In this document: piece by piece, positions 1-9,156 of the stretch
Numbering within the stretch: position 1 is the first letter of the stretch
Layout of the letters: every line of letters starts with the position of its first letter
Assembly (NCBI GenBank): GCA_046299415.1
Contig: JBKBII010000001.1
Location: 310,001 to 374,000 of the forward strand
From: JBKBII01 sp046299415
Lineage (GTDB): Bacteria > Pseudomonadota > Gammaproteobacteria > Ectothiorhodospirales > Ectothiorhodospiraceae
Reading direction: 5' to 3'
Length of the DNA: 64,000 nucleotides
Made by a program: the position numbers and the translations under genes
Notes under the pieces: generated by a model
Database searches by the model: none
Told to the model about the DNA's origin: nothing
Seen by the model: only the letters and a program-made list of their open reading frames with translations

Positions 1-669
1 ATCCGAATCGGGACGAAGGCGCTGACATTTTGGCCATATCGTTTTGTGACGGATGCTGACGCTGATGATCTGCTCAAGTTGCTTGCGCGGCTTGTTGCTG
101 CGGGTAAGCACGTGGCGATCATGGCGCATTACAACCATCCAAACGAATTGCGCACAGCGATCGCTCGCGAGGCGATTCGTCGCATTCGTGATACCGGTGC
201 GGAGATTCGTTCCCAGGGGCCCTTACTCCGAGGTATCAATGATGACCCTCAGTCTTGGTCCGATCTCTGGCGCGAGCAGGTTCGACTCGGAATTATTCCG
301 TACTACATGTTTGTCGAGCGCGATACCGGCGCGCGCGAGTATTTCGAGGTACCGTTGGCGCGAGCGTGGTCGATCTATCGTGAGGCGATTCAGAGGGTTT
401 CGGGATTGGGACGGACTGCGCGAGGTCCGTCAATGAGTGCCGAGCCCGGCAAAATTGAAATTCAGGGTGTCGTGGAAATCGCCAAAGAAAAGGTATTTGT
501 GTTGCGCTTTGTTCAGGGACGAAACCCGGATTGGGTTCAGCGACCGTTCTTTGCGCGATTTGACGATCAGGCGACATGGTTCGATCAGCTCAAACCTGCA
601 TTTGGCGAAAAGAAGTTCTTCTTTGAAGATGAGTTTGCGGCCATGAAAGCTGAGAAGCTGTCGGGCTAG
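1..669 (+). CDS. KamA-family radical SAM protein, C-terminal part (5' end outside window)
   Basis: The reading frame is open from base 1, so the gene begins before the window; an internal GTG at 46 is not the true start. The visible part begins IRIGTKALTFWPYRF, which resembles the core of lysine 2,3-aminomutase-like (KamA) proteins. These are radical SAM, PLP-dependent enzymes that move an amino group between neighbouring carbons of an amino acid. The HYNHPNE and GPLLRGIND segments fit that family. The iron-sulfur cysteine motif would lie upstream and cannot be checked, so the substrate is unknown. The tail has an extra domain rich in aromatic residues (FARFDDQATWFDQLKPAF), which points to the longer KamA-like group rather than the compact EF-P-modifying EpmB. 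A possible terminator follows the stop codon. Confidence 0.8.
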   Translation: MRIGTKALTFWPYRFVTDADADDLLKLLARLVAAGKHVAIMAHYNHPNELRTAIAREAIRRIRDTGAEIRSQGPLLRGINDDPQSWSDLWREQVRLGIIPYYMFVERDTGAREYFEVPLARAWSIYREAIQRVSGLGRTARGPSMSAEPGKIEIQGVVEIAKEKVFVLRFVQGRNPDWVQRPFFARFDDQATWFDQLKPAFGEKKFFFEDEFAAMKAEKLSG

Positions 670-674
670 TGAGT

Positions 675-711
675 CGCGGCGTGTCGATTTCGGGAATCCC
701 GCCGCGCTTTT
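675..711 (+). terminator. Possible rho-independent terminator after the KamA-like gene
   Basis: CGCGGCG at 675-681 can pair with CGCCGCG at 700-706, giving a seven-base stem that starts six bases after the stop codon. It is followed by C and four T. The 18-base loop is long and the T run is short, so this is only a candidate. Confidence 0.4.
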
Positions 712-1081
712 GATACGACGTGACCCGGTGGTCAAGTCTCGTGGCTTTGGTGGCAGTCTCGATTTTTCCTCAGGAGCGATTACCGATCACGAGTTAATGG
801 GTCGGCGTCGATTTACGCGCCGCGGCCCGAGTGACGATCGATGGGCTCGGCTGGTGTGGAAAATGGGCTCATCGACCGGCCAGCGCGATGTCTCAGACTG
901 GCGAACAGCAATACTAGGCAACGAATGGCCTTCAACGCCTTCAGCTCTGCGCGCGGGTTCGAGTTCTATTCAAAGCTGATCGATTCCAGTCACACGAATT
1001 CGGTTCTTTCAGGCGCGAGATACCGAGGGCTGTAGCGAAACCTGGAAACTGACGGCTGACACTAAACGGACACCCCTGAAC

Positions 1082-1111
1082 TTGGTTAATAGACTGCGCA
1101 TAATCTATATT
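1082..1111 (+). promoter_or_regulatory. Putative sigma-70 promoter of the candidate small RNA
   Basis: TTGGTT (1082-1087) and TATATT (1106-1111) are separated by 18 bases. The -10 element matches five of six consensus positions; the -35 element is weak. It lies in the most AT-rich patch of the spacer and points toward the hairpins downstream. Confidence 0.35.
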
Positions 1112-1117
1112 ATGTTA

Positions 1118-1277
1118 AATATTGGATTCGCTTGAATTAGACAGATACCCGTTGAGCGCAGTGTCGATCGAATTCTGGGTTGCGGTTCGTGCAGACGCTC
1201 AAAGTTGAGGATTTAAAGGTCCTCACGTCTGTGCCGATTCGGGTTGTGAGCCGCTCGTGTTATTGCGAACGGCTTTT
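1118..1277 (+). ncRNA. Candidate structured small RNA (about 160 nt)
   Basis: Downstream of the putative promoter, GTGCAGACG (1189-1197) can pair with CGTCTGTGC (1226-1234), including two G-U pairs. Nested directly inside is TGAGGA (1206-1211) with TCCTCA (1220-1225), loop TTTAAAGG. A second hairpin follows: AGCCG-C-TCG (1249-1257) with CGA-A-CGGCT (1266-1274), an eight-base loop, then a short T run ending at 1277. Together these give a promoter, a long bulged hairpin and a terminator-like hairpin on one strand with no open frame needing them. I do not recognise an RNA family. The 5' end is inferred from promoter spacing. Confidence 0.35.
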
Positions 1278-1400
1278 AAACGATTTGCGTCGGGTCGGTG
1301 TCTGCGTCACTTCACGTTGCGTGCGCTTTGCGCCTTGAGACGTTCCGCTTTTGCGCAACGCTTGGGCCATGTTCCTGTGTGTCAGTGGAAATTCTTTGGA

Positions 1401-2690
1401 TTAGGATGGTGACGGCTCGAGGATCACGCTGCGTCCACCGAGATAGGCGCTAAGAACGCGGGGAACGCGAACCGAACCGTCGGCGTTTTGGTGGTTTTCG
1501 AGAAGTGCCACGAGACAGCGACCGACAGCCAGCCCCGATCCGTTGATGGTGTGCACGAACTCGGGTTTGGCTGCCGTTTCGGGGCGAAAGCGCGCTTTCA
1601 TGCGTCGCGCCTGAAAGTCGCCAAAATGCGAACAGGAGGATATTTCGCGATACGCGGATTGTCCCGGCAACCAGACTTCGAGATCGTAGGTCCGGCGACT
1701 TGCGAATCCAAGGTCGCCGGCACATAAATCGACTACGCGATATGGAAGCTCAAGCGCTTGGAGGATGGATTCGGCGTGATTCCGGAGTTCGATGAGCGCT
1801 GATTCGGCCTGTTCCGGGTGAACGATTTGGACGAGTTCGACCTTGTCGAATTGATGTTGGCGGATCAAGCCGCGAACGTCTCGGCCATGACTCCCCGCTT
1901 CCGACCTAAAGCAAGGCGTGTGGGCGACGAACTTCAATGGGAGCTCAGTGGCGTCGAGGATGGAGTCCGCGACGAGGTTGGTCACCGGAACCTCTGCCGT
2001 GGGTATCAGGCAAAGCTGCTGTTCGCAATCAACGGCGAAAAGATCGGCGGCGAATTTTGGGAGCTGGCCGGTACCGATGAGGGCTTCACGATTGACAAGG
2101 TATGGGACGTAAACCTCGGTGTAGCCGTTTTGAGTCGTATGTTGGTCGAGCATGAACTGCGTCAATGCACGATGGAGTTGAGCAAGCTCGCCGCGTAATA
2201 CGGAAAATCGGGCGCCCGAGAGCTTGGCCGCCGCTTCGAAGTCGAGGCTTTTATTGCGTTCGCCGAGCGCGACATGATCTAGAGGTGCGAAATCGAAAAC
2301 TCGTGGTTCCCCATGCCTCGAACATTCGACATTGGCGGATTCGTCTAGGCCCTCGGGCGCTTCCGCGGCGGGAATGTTGGGGAGGTGCTTGAGGAAGTCG
2401 TCGAGGTTTGCTTGCAGCATTTCGAGGCGCTGTTCGCAGTCGCGGAGCTGATCACCGAGCGAGCCAACGGCTGCTTTGAGAGGCTCGATGTCCTCTCCCC
2501 TCGCCTTCGCTCGGCCGATGCTCTTCGACCGTTCGTTGCGTTCGGCTTGGAGTTGCTCGGTCTGAACCTGTAAGGCTTTACGGTCGCTTTCGAGGCGCGT
2601 GAAGCACTCAAGATCAAGGGCAAAGCCACGTCGCGCCAGTGCATTCCGGATGGCTTCTGGATCTTGGCGCAGGAGTCGGATGTCGAGCAT
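1401..2690 (-). CDS. serS: Seryl-tRNA synthetase
   Basis: Charges tRNA(Ser) with serine in the cytoplasm. The protein starts MLDIRLLRQDPEAIRNAL, the usual N-terminus of bacterial SerRS, followed by a long antiparallel coiled coil (about residues 30-100) that contacts the tRNA. The class II catalytic core then includes the motif 2 region FRSEAGSHGRDVRGLIRQHQF and the motif 3 region GSGLAVGRCLVALLENHQ. The 429 residues match the family. The frame stays open to 2855, but the extra 55 residues are unrelated to SerRS, so the ATG at 2690 was chosen. In many gammaproteobacteria serS follows rarA; here rarA is about 21 kb away. Confidence 0.96.
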   Translation of the reverse strand: MLDIRLLRQDPEAIRNALARRGFALDLECFTRLESDRKALQVQTEQLQAERNERSKSIGRAKARGEDIEPLKAAVGSLGDQLRDCEQRLEMLQANLDDFLKHLPNIPAAEAPEGLDESANVECSRHGEPRVFDFAPLDHVALGERNKSLDFEAAAKLSGARFSVLRGELAQLHRALTQFMLDQHTTQNGYTEVYVPYLVNREALIGTGQLPKFAADLFAVDCEQQLCLIPTAEVPVTNLVADSILDATELPLKFVAHTPCFRSEAGSHGRDVRGLIRQHQFDKVELVQIVHPEQAESALIELRNHAESILQALELPYRVVDLCAGDLGFASRRTYDLEVWLPGQSAYREISSCSHFGDFQARRMKARFRPETAAKPEFVHTINGSGLAVGRCLVALLENHQNADGSVRVPRVLSAYLGGRSVILEPSPS

Positions 2691-2903
2691 GTTGGGGTCC
2701 TTCGGGAATGAGTCGTGCGTTTTTGATGTGCGATGATCCGAGGATCCGTTTGGCGGCAGGTGGACTCGGTTGACGTCGGGCGACGCATTTGGATGTCCGA
2801 TCGCACAAGCTCGCGTATTGGCGATGATCGGCCTGATGTCGTTGACGTCGCTCACCGTACTGGAGTGCGCGTAGTGATGGCGTACTGGATGCTGTGTTGA
2901 GCG

Positions 2904-3686
2904 TCAGGATTCGATTAGACGGCCGCGGTTCATGATCAGGCGCCGGTCTAAGCGTTCGGCAAGGCTGGGATCGTGAGTGACGACGATCAAGGTAGAGCCG
3001 GCTTCGCGATTCAGCTCCAAGAGCAGTTCGAAGACTTGATGAGCGCGCTCGGTGTCGAGATTCCCGGTTGGCTCATCGGCCAAAACCGCCGCCGGTCGTG
3101 CGATGAGTGCCCGTGCGATGGCGACTCGCGCGCGTTCCCCGCCCGACAACGCTCCAGGTTTGTGACGGTGGCGTTCGCTCAAGCCGATGCGATCGAGCAT
3201 GTCCGCCGACCTCTGGCGCGCCAATTGGCTGGATTCGCCGCGAATCAGCAGGGGTAGCGCTACGTTTTCGAGGGCTGAAAGCTCGGGCAACAGATGATGA
3301 AACTGGTATACAAAGCCGAGATAGCGGTTGCGTCGACGTCCTGCCGCGTGCGCTGAGAGGCGATTCCAAGGAACGCCATCGAGGCTGACTTCGCCCGCGT
3401 CCGATGAGTCGAGTCCACCCAGGATCTGCAATAAGGTCGTTTTGCCTGAGCCGGATGCGCCAATGATCGCAACACGTTCACCGCGATTGATCTCGAGGTC
3501 GACATTTCGGATGACGTTGACGCGTCCATGAGCTTCTTCAAACCAGCGCGACAGCCCCTTGACCTTGAATAGCGCTGCCCCCGTCGGTGTATTCGCCGCG
3601 GATGATGTTTCCTGCGGGCTGGGTGGTCGCTTCATCTCGGTGGTCGCCGTCGCCGTGTTTGTAGGGGCAGCATTCATGGCGATCAT
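2904..3686 (-). CDS. lolD: Lipoprotein-releasing ABC transporter, ATP-binding subunit LolD
   Basis: The ATPase of the Lol machine, which hydrolyses ATP at the inner membrane so that mature outer-membrane lipoproteins are pulled out and passed to LolA. Visible motifs are Walker A GASGSGKTT (about residues 75-83), the signature LSGGERARVAIARAL and Walker B AAVLADEPT, then the H-loop VTHDP. At 260 residues it is longer than the usual 230 because of about 38 unconserved N-terminal residues; translation might begin at a later codon. Its start overlaps the stop of the upstream permease gene by four bases (ATGA), so the two are very likely translationally coupled. Confidence 0.92.
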   Translation of the reverse strand: MIAMNAAPTNTATATTEMKRPPSPQETSSAANTPTGAALFKVKGLSRWFEEAHGRVNVIRNVDLEINRGERVAIIGASGSGKTTLLQILGGLDSSDAGEVSLDGVPWNRLSAHAAGRRRNRYLGFVYQFHHLLPELSALENVALPLLIRGESSQLARQRSADMLDRIGLSERHRHKPGALSGGERARVAIARALIARPAAVLADEPTGNLDTERAHQVFELLLELNREAGSTLIVVTHDPSLAERLDRRLIMNRGRLIES

Positions 3687-4933
3687 TCGTCCCGCAGCGC
3701 TTCAGCGGGCTGCATGCGTGCAGCACGCCATGCTGGAAAGATCGTCGCGAAAACGGTGAGGATGAATCCGAGGCTCATGATTCGAAGAACATCCGAAAGG
3801 CGAACTTCGCTTGGTAACTCATTGATATAGTAAACATCCGCCGAGAGAAATTGGGTGCCTGTCAGGCGCTCGATCGTCGGGACCACGATGTCGATATTGA
3901 AGGCCAGCGCAAGGCCGGCGGCCAAACCGATGACGATCCCGATCACGCCGATCAGCGTTCCTTGAACGATGAAAATCGCCATGATTTCGCCGGGCCCTAG
4001 CCCGAGCGTACGCAGAATCGCAATGTCGGACCGTTTGTCGGTCACCAGCATGACGAGTGTCGAGACGATATTGAATGCGGCGACGCCAACGATCAAAGAC
4101 AGGATGATAAACATCACGATGCGTTCCATCTGGATGGCACGGAACAGATTGGCGTGTTCGCGAGTCCAGTCGGAGACTCGATACAGTCCGGGAAGCTGCT
4201 GAGCAACGAGGCGCGAAACAATGGGGGCTTCCATCAAGTCGACGAGCTTGATGCGCAAGCCCGTAACTGCTTCTCCGGTGCGGAACAACGCCTGTGCATC
4301 AGCGAGATGAATGAAGGCGGTGGCGCGATCGTATTCGTACATTCCGACTTCGAAGAGGTCTGCGACTTCGAAGCGGCGCATACGCGGAACGATGCCGGCG
4401 ACCGTGGTGCTGGCTTCCGGAGCCATGACCAGCACCGAGTCGCCGGGAAAGACTCGCAGAGCGGCTGCGAGCTCGGCACCGAGGATGATCCGGTAACGCC
4501 CCCCTTCCAATTGATCGAGTGTGGTTTGACGCAGGTGGTCCTCGATATCAGACACGCGACGCTCGCGGCTCGGTAGGATGCCGCGGACCAGAGCCCCACT
4601 CACCTGCCCGCTAGCAGACAGCATGGCTTCGCCGCCGACGAAGGGCGCGAGTCCCACGATGCGGTCGTCGCTGGCTTCGACAATAGGCACCAGATCGGCC
4701 CAATCTTCGAGGCGTCCGTTGATGTCACTGATTGTTGCGTGCGAGGCCATGCCGAGGATTCGATCACGCAATTCACGCTCAAACCCGTTCATGACTGAAA
4801 TCACGACGATCAGCGCCGCGATTCCGAGCGCGAGCCCGAGCATCGAGACGGCAGAAATGAACGAAATGAAGCCGTTTCGGCGCTTCGCACGCGTGTAGCG
4901 CAGACCGAGGGCGATGGGCAATGGTCGGAACAT
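3683..4933 (-). CDS. lolC: Lipoprotein-releasing ABC transporter, permease LolC/LolE family
   Basis: Inner-membrane subunit of the lipoprotein release complex. It opens with the family hallmark LGLRYTRAKRRNGFISFIS, then a first membrane segment (about 22-48), a periplasmic domain, and three membrane segments in the C-terminal FtsX-like part, with RTLGLGPGEIMAIF between them. Length (416) is typical. Only one permease gene accompanies lolD; the second member of a LolCDE set is either elsewhere or absent, in which case the protein would act as a LolF-type homodimer. First gene of a two-gene unit, overlapping lolD by four bases. Confidence 0.92.
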   Translation of the reverse strand: MFRPLPIALGLRYTRAKRRNGFISFISAVSMLGLALGIAALIVVISVMNGFERELRDRILGMASHATISDINGRLEDWADLVPIVEASDDRIVGLAPFVGGEAMLSASGQVSGALVRGILPSRERRVSDIEDHLRQTTLDQLEGGRYRIILGAELAAALRVFPGDSVLVMAPEASTTVAGIVPRMRRFEVADLFEVGMYEYDRATAFIHLADAQALFRTGEAVTGLRIKLVDLMEAPIVSRLVAQQLPGLYRVSDWTREHANLFRAIQMERIVMFIILSLIVGVAAFNIVSTLVMLVTDKRSDIAILRTLGLGPGEIMAIFIVQGTLIGVIGIVIGLAAGLALAFNIDIVVPTIERLTGTQFLSADVYYINELPSEVRLSDVLRIMSLGFILTVFATIFPAWRAARMQPAEALRDE

Positions 4934-5549
4934 GCGAACATTCTGCCAGAGCGCGAGTATTGCTGGACAATCTATTCAGTGTCTCGAATGCGGAAACGCT
5001 TTGAGTGGCTGAAGCGTGGATGTCTGGTGAAACGCCCGGGGCCATTTCTTGCGCTCACTTGAGGGATCGGATATGGGCTCGGGATGCCCAAAGGGCGCGG
5101 ACGGCCTCGCGGCTCTGACTGGCGTCGGAGTCAGTTGTGTTTGAGTTCGATCGGGCTTCGAGGTTGCGTATCGGATGGCTTTTCGCTTCGCGGCCGATCT
5201 GCTGCGCTTTATGACAATCGTTTTTTTGTGCAACGTAGTGGTGGTGGGGCTCGGTGGTGGCGGTGAGCATTTACAAATGGTTTCGGTCGCCAACTGGTGC
5301 TGAATATGCCTTCTCCGGTAAGGTTAAACCTGCGCTTTCGAAACGTGTTTCTTGGCGGGTCGCTTTTGTGGCTGTTAAGCGAGTCTGGCGACCGGGCGAG
5401 GTCTGATCAGAACGCTTGATCGCGGCGAGATCGTTCGCCCATCGCGATCGATGAGAGGCGCGGATACGCTTTGATTCGGGGCGCTGCTGATCTTGGGTCG
5501 GATCGAAGCTGGGTTTCCGTAAGTCAAACGGGCAATTGGAGAATGAGCG
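4934..5549. other. Gene-free stretch between lolC and the small exported protein
   Basis: Divergent spacer that must carry the promoters of lolCD and of the gene at 5550. Several open frames exist on both strands, but their proteins are rich in Arg, Ser and Pro and match nothing I know. The ATG at 5550 is preceded by GGAGA, a plausible ribosome binding site. Confidence 0.4.
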
Positions 5550-5921
5550 ATGACAAAGTGTTCGATGGGCGACCTGACAGTACGGTTGAGAAAGCGTGCT
5601 GCAGACTGGGTTGCCCCCCGATGGGCCTTTGCAGCAATGCTTGGGTTCGCGTCCCTGGGGTTCACCGTACCCGCCGGCGCGGATATTCTGAAGCTTCCTG
5701 ATGGTGGGCTGATGGTCGAAACACGACCTGGTCTGCCGGTCAACGGCACGCATCAGTCGCAGGTGCTGGCGCGCTTTGGTGAGCCGGTTCGACGCCACCC
5801 TTCGGTTGGCGGTGGGCGACCACAACATCCCGTGATCACGCGCTGGGACTACCCTGATTTCTCGGTTGTTTTTGAGCGTCAGACGGTCAAACACACGGTG
5901 GTTCGTAGCGCCGCGCGCTGA
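5550..5921 (+). CDS. Small exported protein of unknown function
   Basis: A 123-residue protein with a basic N-terminus, a hydrophobic segment (about residues 26-43) and a probable signal-peptidase site after AGA, giving a mature protein starting DILKLPDGG of about 79 residues. The mature part (GLPVNGTHQSQVLARFGEP, then ITRWDYPDFSVVFE) resembles a small conserved periplasmic family of gammaproteobacteria in which a phrase like 'ARFGEP' precedes 'ITRWDY', loosely like the fold-up segment of SmpA/BamE proteins. I cannot assign a function. GGAGA ten bases upstream supports the ATG start. It stands alone between two spacers. Confidence 0.7.
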   Translation: MTKCSMGDLTVRLRKRAADWVAPRWAFAAMLGFASLGFTVPAGADILKLPDGGLMVETRPGLPVNGTHQSQVLARFGEPVRRHPSVGGGRPQHPVITRWDYPDFSVVFERQTVKHTVVRSAAR

Positions 5922-6223
5922 TGATTGCTACAGCCGAAGCCAGAAGCCTGGGTCCGGGAGCTTGGCCAGTCCCTGGACGGGTGCTGACGAAATAAGTGTT
6001 TTGCTCCGGATCGCTTCGCCTCGTTTTGTCGGGCGGTGACAACGCGTTTGCGGATCTGTACTCGGCGCTGCGACATGTCCAGAGCGGCGTATCGGACGGT
6101 TTCTGCGCTTGCAAATCGCTGATCAGACTACGAGTGACTTCTCGGTCGTATTCGCTGTCAGGCGTCGTCGGCCATAATGCGTCGCGATGAATCGAAGCGG
6201 CTCGATCAGCGATGCCGTAATGA
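5922..6223. other. Gene-free stretch
   Basis: About 300 bases without a convincing frame. I see no clear terminator or promoter element. Confidence 0.35.
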
Positions 6224-7387
6224 GTGAGAGCGATGATCGTGCCCATGCCTGTGAATGTGAGCCAACCCGAAGAGAACCGTGTGGGCGCCGAGCAAGACGC
6301 GTCGAGCGCCACGGGACGTCGCTGGCCTGCTGAATGGGCACCTCAGACGGCAGTGCAATTGACCTGGCCGCACGCGGAAACCGATTGGGCGCCTCGTCTC
6401 GCGTGGGTCGAGCCGGTCTTCGCGGCGATCGGAGCTGAGGTTTTGCGGCGCCAATCTTTGCTCGTTGTGGCGAAGGACGCCGATGTTTCGGTGCGCGCTT
6501 CCGCCGCGATAGCGCAAGCTTGTCGTCAGCGCGGTGTGCCAGACGATAGTCTGCAACGACTGGTGATTGCCTTGGCGCCGAGCGACGACACCTGGGCGCG
6601 TGATCATGCAGCGCTGACCGTGCTTGTGGATGGCGAGCCGCTGTTGCTCGATTTTCGTTTCAATGGCTGGGGCGGCAAGTTTCCGGCCGAACGCGACGAT
6701 GCAATTACGCGGAGGCTTGTCGAGCAGCGGGTGTTGCGCGCACCGCGGGAGAACGTGGATCTCGTGTTGGAGGGAGGCAGCATTGAGTCGGACGGCCTCG
6801 GCACAGTCCTGACGACTGAGCATTGTCTATGTACGCCGACACGCAATCCAGATCTTGATCGCGATGCGATCGAGGTGCAATTGAAGAGCCGTTTTGGCGC
6901 CGATCGGGTGCTGTGGCTGCACAGCGGCGTTCTGGATGGAGACGACACGGATGGTCACGTCGATACGCTGGTGCGCTTTATTGCGCCAGACGCGATTGCA
7001 CACGTTGTCGCCGACGAGCCACATCCGGCTGCCAAGATGCTGGCCGCGTTGCGAGACGAGCTGTCTGCTTTAAGGGACCGCAAGGGTCAGCCGTACCGCC
7101 GCGTGGAATTGCCGCTACCCGCGCCAATGTTTGACGAAGATGGCCATCCTTTGCCGGCGACACATGCGAATTTCCTGTTCATCAACGGCGCAGTGTTACT
7201 CCCCGTATACGGTGACGCGCAAGCCGATGCGATGGCGATCGAGCGCTTGGGCGCGGCATTGCCGGATCACGAGATCGTACCGATCGATTGCCGCGAGATC
7301 GTGCGTCAGGGCGGCAGTCTGCACTGCTTGACGATGCAGTTCCCTACCCCACTTCAGGTGGTTGAGCCAGCGCAGACGATGGTCTGA
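6224..7387 (+). CDS. Agmatine deiminase / peptidyl-arginine deiminase family protein
   Basis: Predicted to hydrolyse agmatine to N-carbamoylputrescine and ammonia, a step in making putrescine from arginine. Catalytic landmarks of the pentein fold are in order: DDTWARD near residue 125, EGGSIE near 185, GHVDT near 245, and the catalytic cysteine in GGSLHC close to the C-terminus. FRFNGWGGKF also fits the family. The start is uncertain: GTG at 6224, or ATG at 6233 or 6245; conservation begins at RRWPAEWAPQ. The usual partner, N-carbamoylputrescine amidase, is not adjacent, so a related guanidine substrate remains possible. Confidence 0.87.
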   Translation: MRAMIVPMPVNVSQPEENRVGAEQDASSATGRRWPAEWAPQTAVQLTWPHAETDWAPRLAWVEPVFAAIGAEVLRRQSLLVVAKDADVSVRASAAIAQACRQRGVPDDSLQRLVIALAPSDDTWARDHAALTVLVDGEPLLLDFRFNGWGGKFPAERDDAITRRLVEQRVLRAPRENVDLVLEGGSIESDGLGTVLTTEHCLCTPTRNPDLDRDAIEVQLKSRFGADRVLWLHSGVLDGDDTDGHVDTLVRFIAPDAIAHVVADEPHPAAKMLAALRDELSALRDRKGQPYRRVELPLPAPMFDEDGHPLPATHANFLFINGAVLLPVYGDAQADAMAIERLGAALPDHEIVPIDCREIVRQGGSLHCLTMQFPTPLQVVEPAQTMV

Positions 7388-7680
7388 GTGCGGAACCGTT
7401 CAGTCATGGTCGATTGGGTGTGTGAAAATCTACACCCATTAGCAGGTAAAGCCGTTCCGTCGCTGCGCGCATCCGTTCTACGGCCGGGATCTGAATGCGG
7501 TCGTGCAAGCGGAGGTCGGGACGCGAGGACCTGCAGGGCGGATCGGTTTCAGGCGTGGCGGTTCTCTTATTGGCGCATGGACGATGTCTGGATAAAACGG
7601 GGTCTGCGACTTTGCGCCCCGGGCGTTTTGGAGTCAGGCGTCAAATCGTTTAGGCTCTGAGGCTGATCCTTATAAAGCCT

Positions 7681-8712
7681 TTGCCTGTGACGAAGAAACG
7701 TTCAGATCCTTCCTCGCCTTCGGAAGCCATGCCGAGGCCATCGACACAGCCCTTGCGCGCCGCCGTGATTGGCGTCGGCCATTTGGGACGTTGGCACGCG
7801 ACGAAGTACGCACAGCTCGACGGCGTTGATCTTGTCGCCGTCGTTGATACCGATTTCGATCGCGCTACCGAGGTCGCGGATGAGTGCGATTGCGATGCGT
7901 TCTCCGACCTCGACGACATCCTAGGTCGCGTTGATTGCGTGAGCATTGCGAGCCCAACGACGACGCATTTTGAGTTTGCGAAACGACTGCTCGAAAACGA
8001 TGTTCATGTCCTGGTCGAAAAGCCGATCACCGTGTCGACGAGTGAAGCGCGCGAGCTTATTGATCTCGCTGCTGCGCGGCGACGGGTGCTTCAGGTGGGA
8101 CATATCGAACGGTTCAATGCGGCCTTCCGCGGCTACGATCAATTCGTTGCGCGGCCACGTTTTATCGAATCCCACCGTCTGGCACCGTTCACGCATCGCG
8201 GTGCCGATGTGTCGGTTGTACTGGATTTGATGATTCATGACATCGATTTGATCATGGCTGTGGTCAACGATGACATCAGCGAGATTCGTGCGTCAGGCGC
8301 AGCGGTGATCACGGGTGGTATCGACATCGCTAATGCGCGGATCGAGTTTGCTGGTGGTTGTGTTGCGAATGTCACGGCGAGCCGGGTGAGTGAGCACGTC
8401 GCCCGCAAGCTGCGGATTTTTCAGGAGCACGAGTACATTTCGATCGACTTTCACAAGCGTCAACGTCGTAGGCACCTGCTGCAGCCCGATGCATCAGCGC
8501 CGATGGGGCTGCAAATGTCCCAGGAAACCGAGGTATTCAGCGACCATGACGCTTTGTTGGTAGAGATCGCAGCATTTGTCGCGGCGGTTCGTGGTGATGC
8601 GCCCGTGGTCGTTGATGGGGTTGCGGGATTGCGCGCCCTCGAAGTGGCTGCCCGCATCACGGATTGCTTGCAGGGTAATCTGGCTGTCATGCGACCGCCA
8701 ATGACGCATTGA
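7681..8712 (+). CDS. gnnA: Gfo/Idh/MocA oxidoreductase, probable UDP-GlcNAc 3-dehydrogenase GnnA
   Basis: NAD(P)-binding Rossmann domain with the glycine motif VIGVGHLGRWH near residue 28, the family signature EKPI near residue 118, and a C-terminal alpha/beta dimerisation domain containing DLMIHDIDLIM. The family alone does not fix the substrate. The position does: a DegT-type aminotransferase and lpxB follow on the same strand. In Acidithiobacillus ferrooxidans GnnA oxidises the 3-OH of UDP-GlcNAc so that GnnB can aminate it, giving a 2,3-diamino sugar for lipid A. Starts with TTG (7681); GTG 7687 or ATG 7729 are alternatives. Unlike that organism, lpxA is not adjacent, and 444 bases separate it from gnnB. 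Confidence 0.75.
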   Translation: MPVTKKRSDPSSPSEAMPRPSTQPLRAAVIGVGHLGRWHATKYAQLDGVDLVAVVDTDFDRATEVADECDCDAFSDLDDILGRVDCVSIASPTTTHFEFAKRLLENDVHVLVEKPITVSTSEARELIDLAAARRRVLQVGHIERFNAAFRGYDQFVARPRFIESHRLAPFTHRGADVSVVLDLMIHDIDLIMAVVNDDISEIRASGAAVITGGIDIANARIEFAGGCVANVTASRVSEHVARKLRIFQEHEYISIDFHKRQRRRHLLQPDASAPMGLQMSQETEVFSDHDALLVEIAAFVAAVRGDAPVVVDGVAGLRALEVAARITDCLQGNLAVMRPPMTH

Positions 8713-9156
8713 GTGTTCCGAGCGTTTTTGGCGACGAGAGGCATCGAGCCGATTTTCGATTTTGAGTGTTGCACCGGCGCGCGTTGCGTCTTTGAGTGGT
8801 TGCTGAGTTGATCATCGCTGACCGCCCCGGTTTTAGCATAGGCTCTGCGGCTCTTTGAGCGCTCCGGTGACGTGGTCGTGGTGGATCACGACCGATTTGA
8901 GATTGTCTTGCGAATTGATCGGGTGGCGGGCGCATCGTTTGCCTGGCATGGGCGACGCGCGTTGCTTGGGCTGCTCGGCGCTTGGGCTCGATGATCGGGC
9001 CCGCTGAGCTTCGACGGTGTCGCTGTCGATGACCGGTTCGATCGATCCGCTCAGCGCCCGCGTTCTGAGCGCGCTTGATGGATCAAAAATTCAAATCGCG
9101 TGCGTAAATCAGTCACCAATTCAAGCTTATCGTCCATTCGCAGGTAAGGTTCGACA
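8713..9156. other. Gene-free stretch between gnnA and gnnB
   Basis: No convincing frame, although the flanking genes should act together. It contains a perfect seven-base inverted repeat, GGTCGTG (8874-8880) and CACGACC (8887-8893), with a six-base loop and no T run. AT content rises just before gnnB (about 9080-9120), so gnnB-lpxB may have its own promoter. Confidence 0.4.

Larger units (their letters stand above)
670..1400. other. Gene-free stretch between the KamA-like gene and serS
   Basis: The short open frames here have no recognisable domains. The stretch holds the possible terminator at 675-711, an AT-rich patch around 1080-1140 that looks like a promoter, and two hairpins at 1189-1277. 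These are listed separately as a candidate small RNA. Nothing is seen from 1278 to 1400. Confidence 0.5.

Noticed and set aside
5271..5894. 207-codon minus-strand frame opposite the small exported protein
   Set aside because: It lies antisense to a frame with a signal peptide and a good ribosome binding site, and its own protein is Arg/Ser-rich without any domain.
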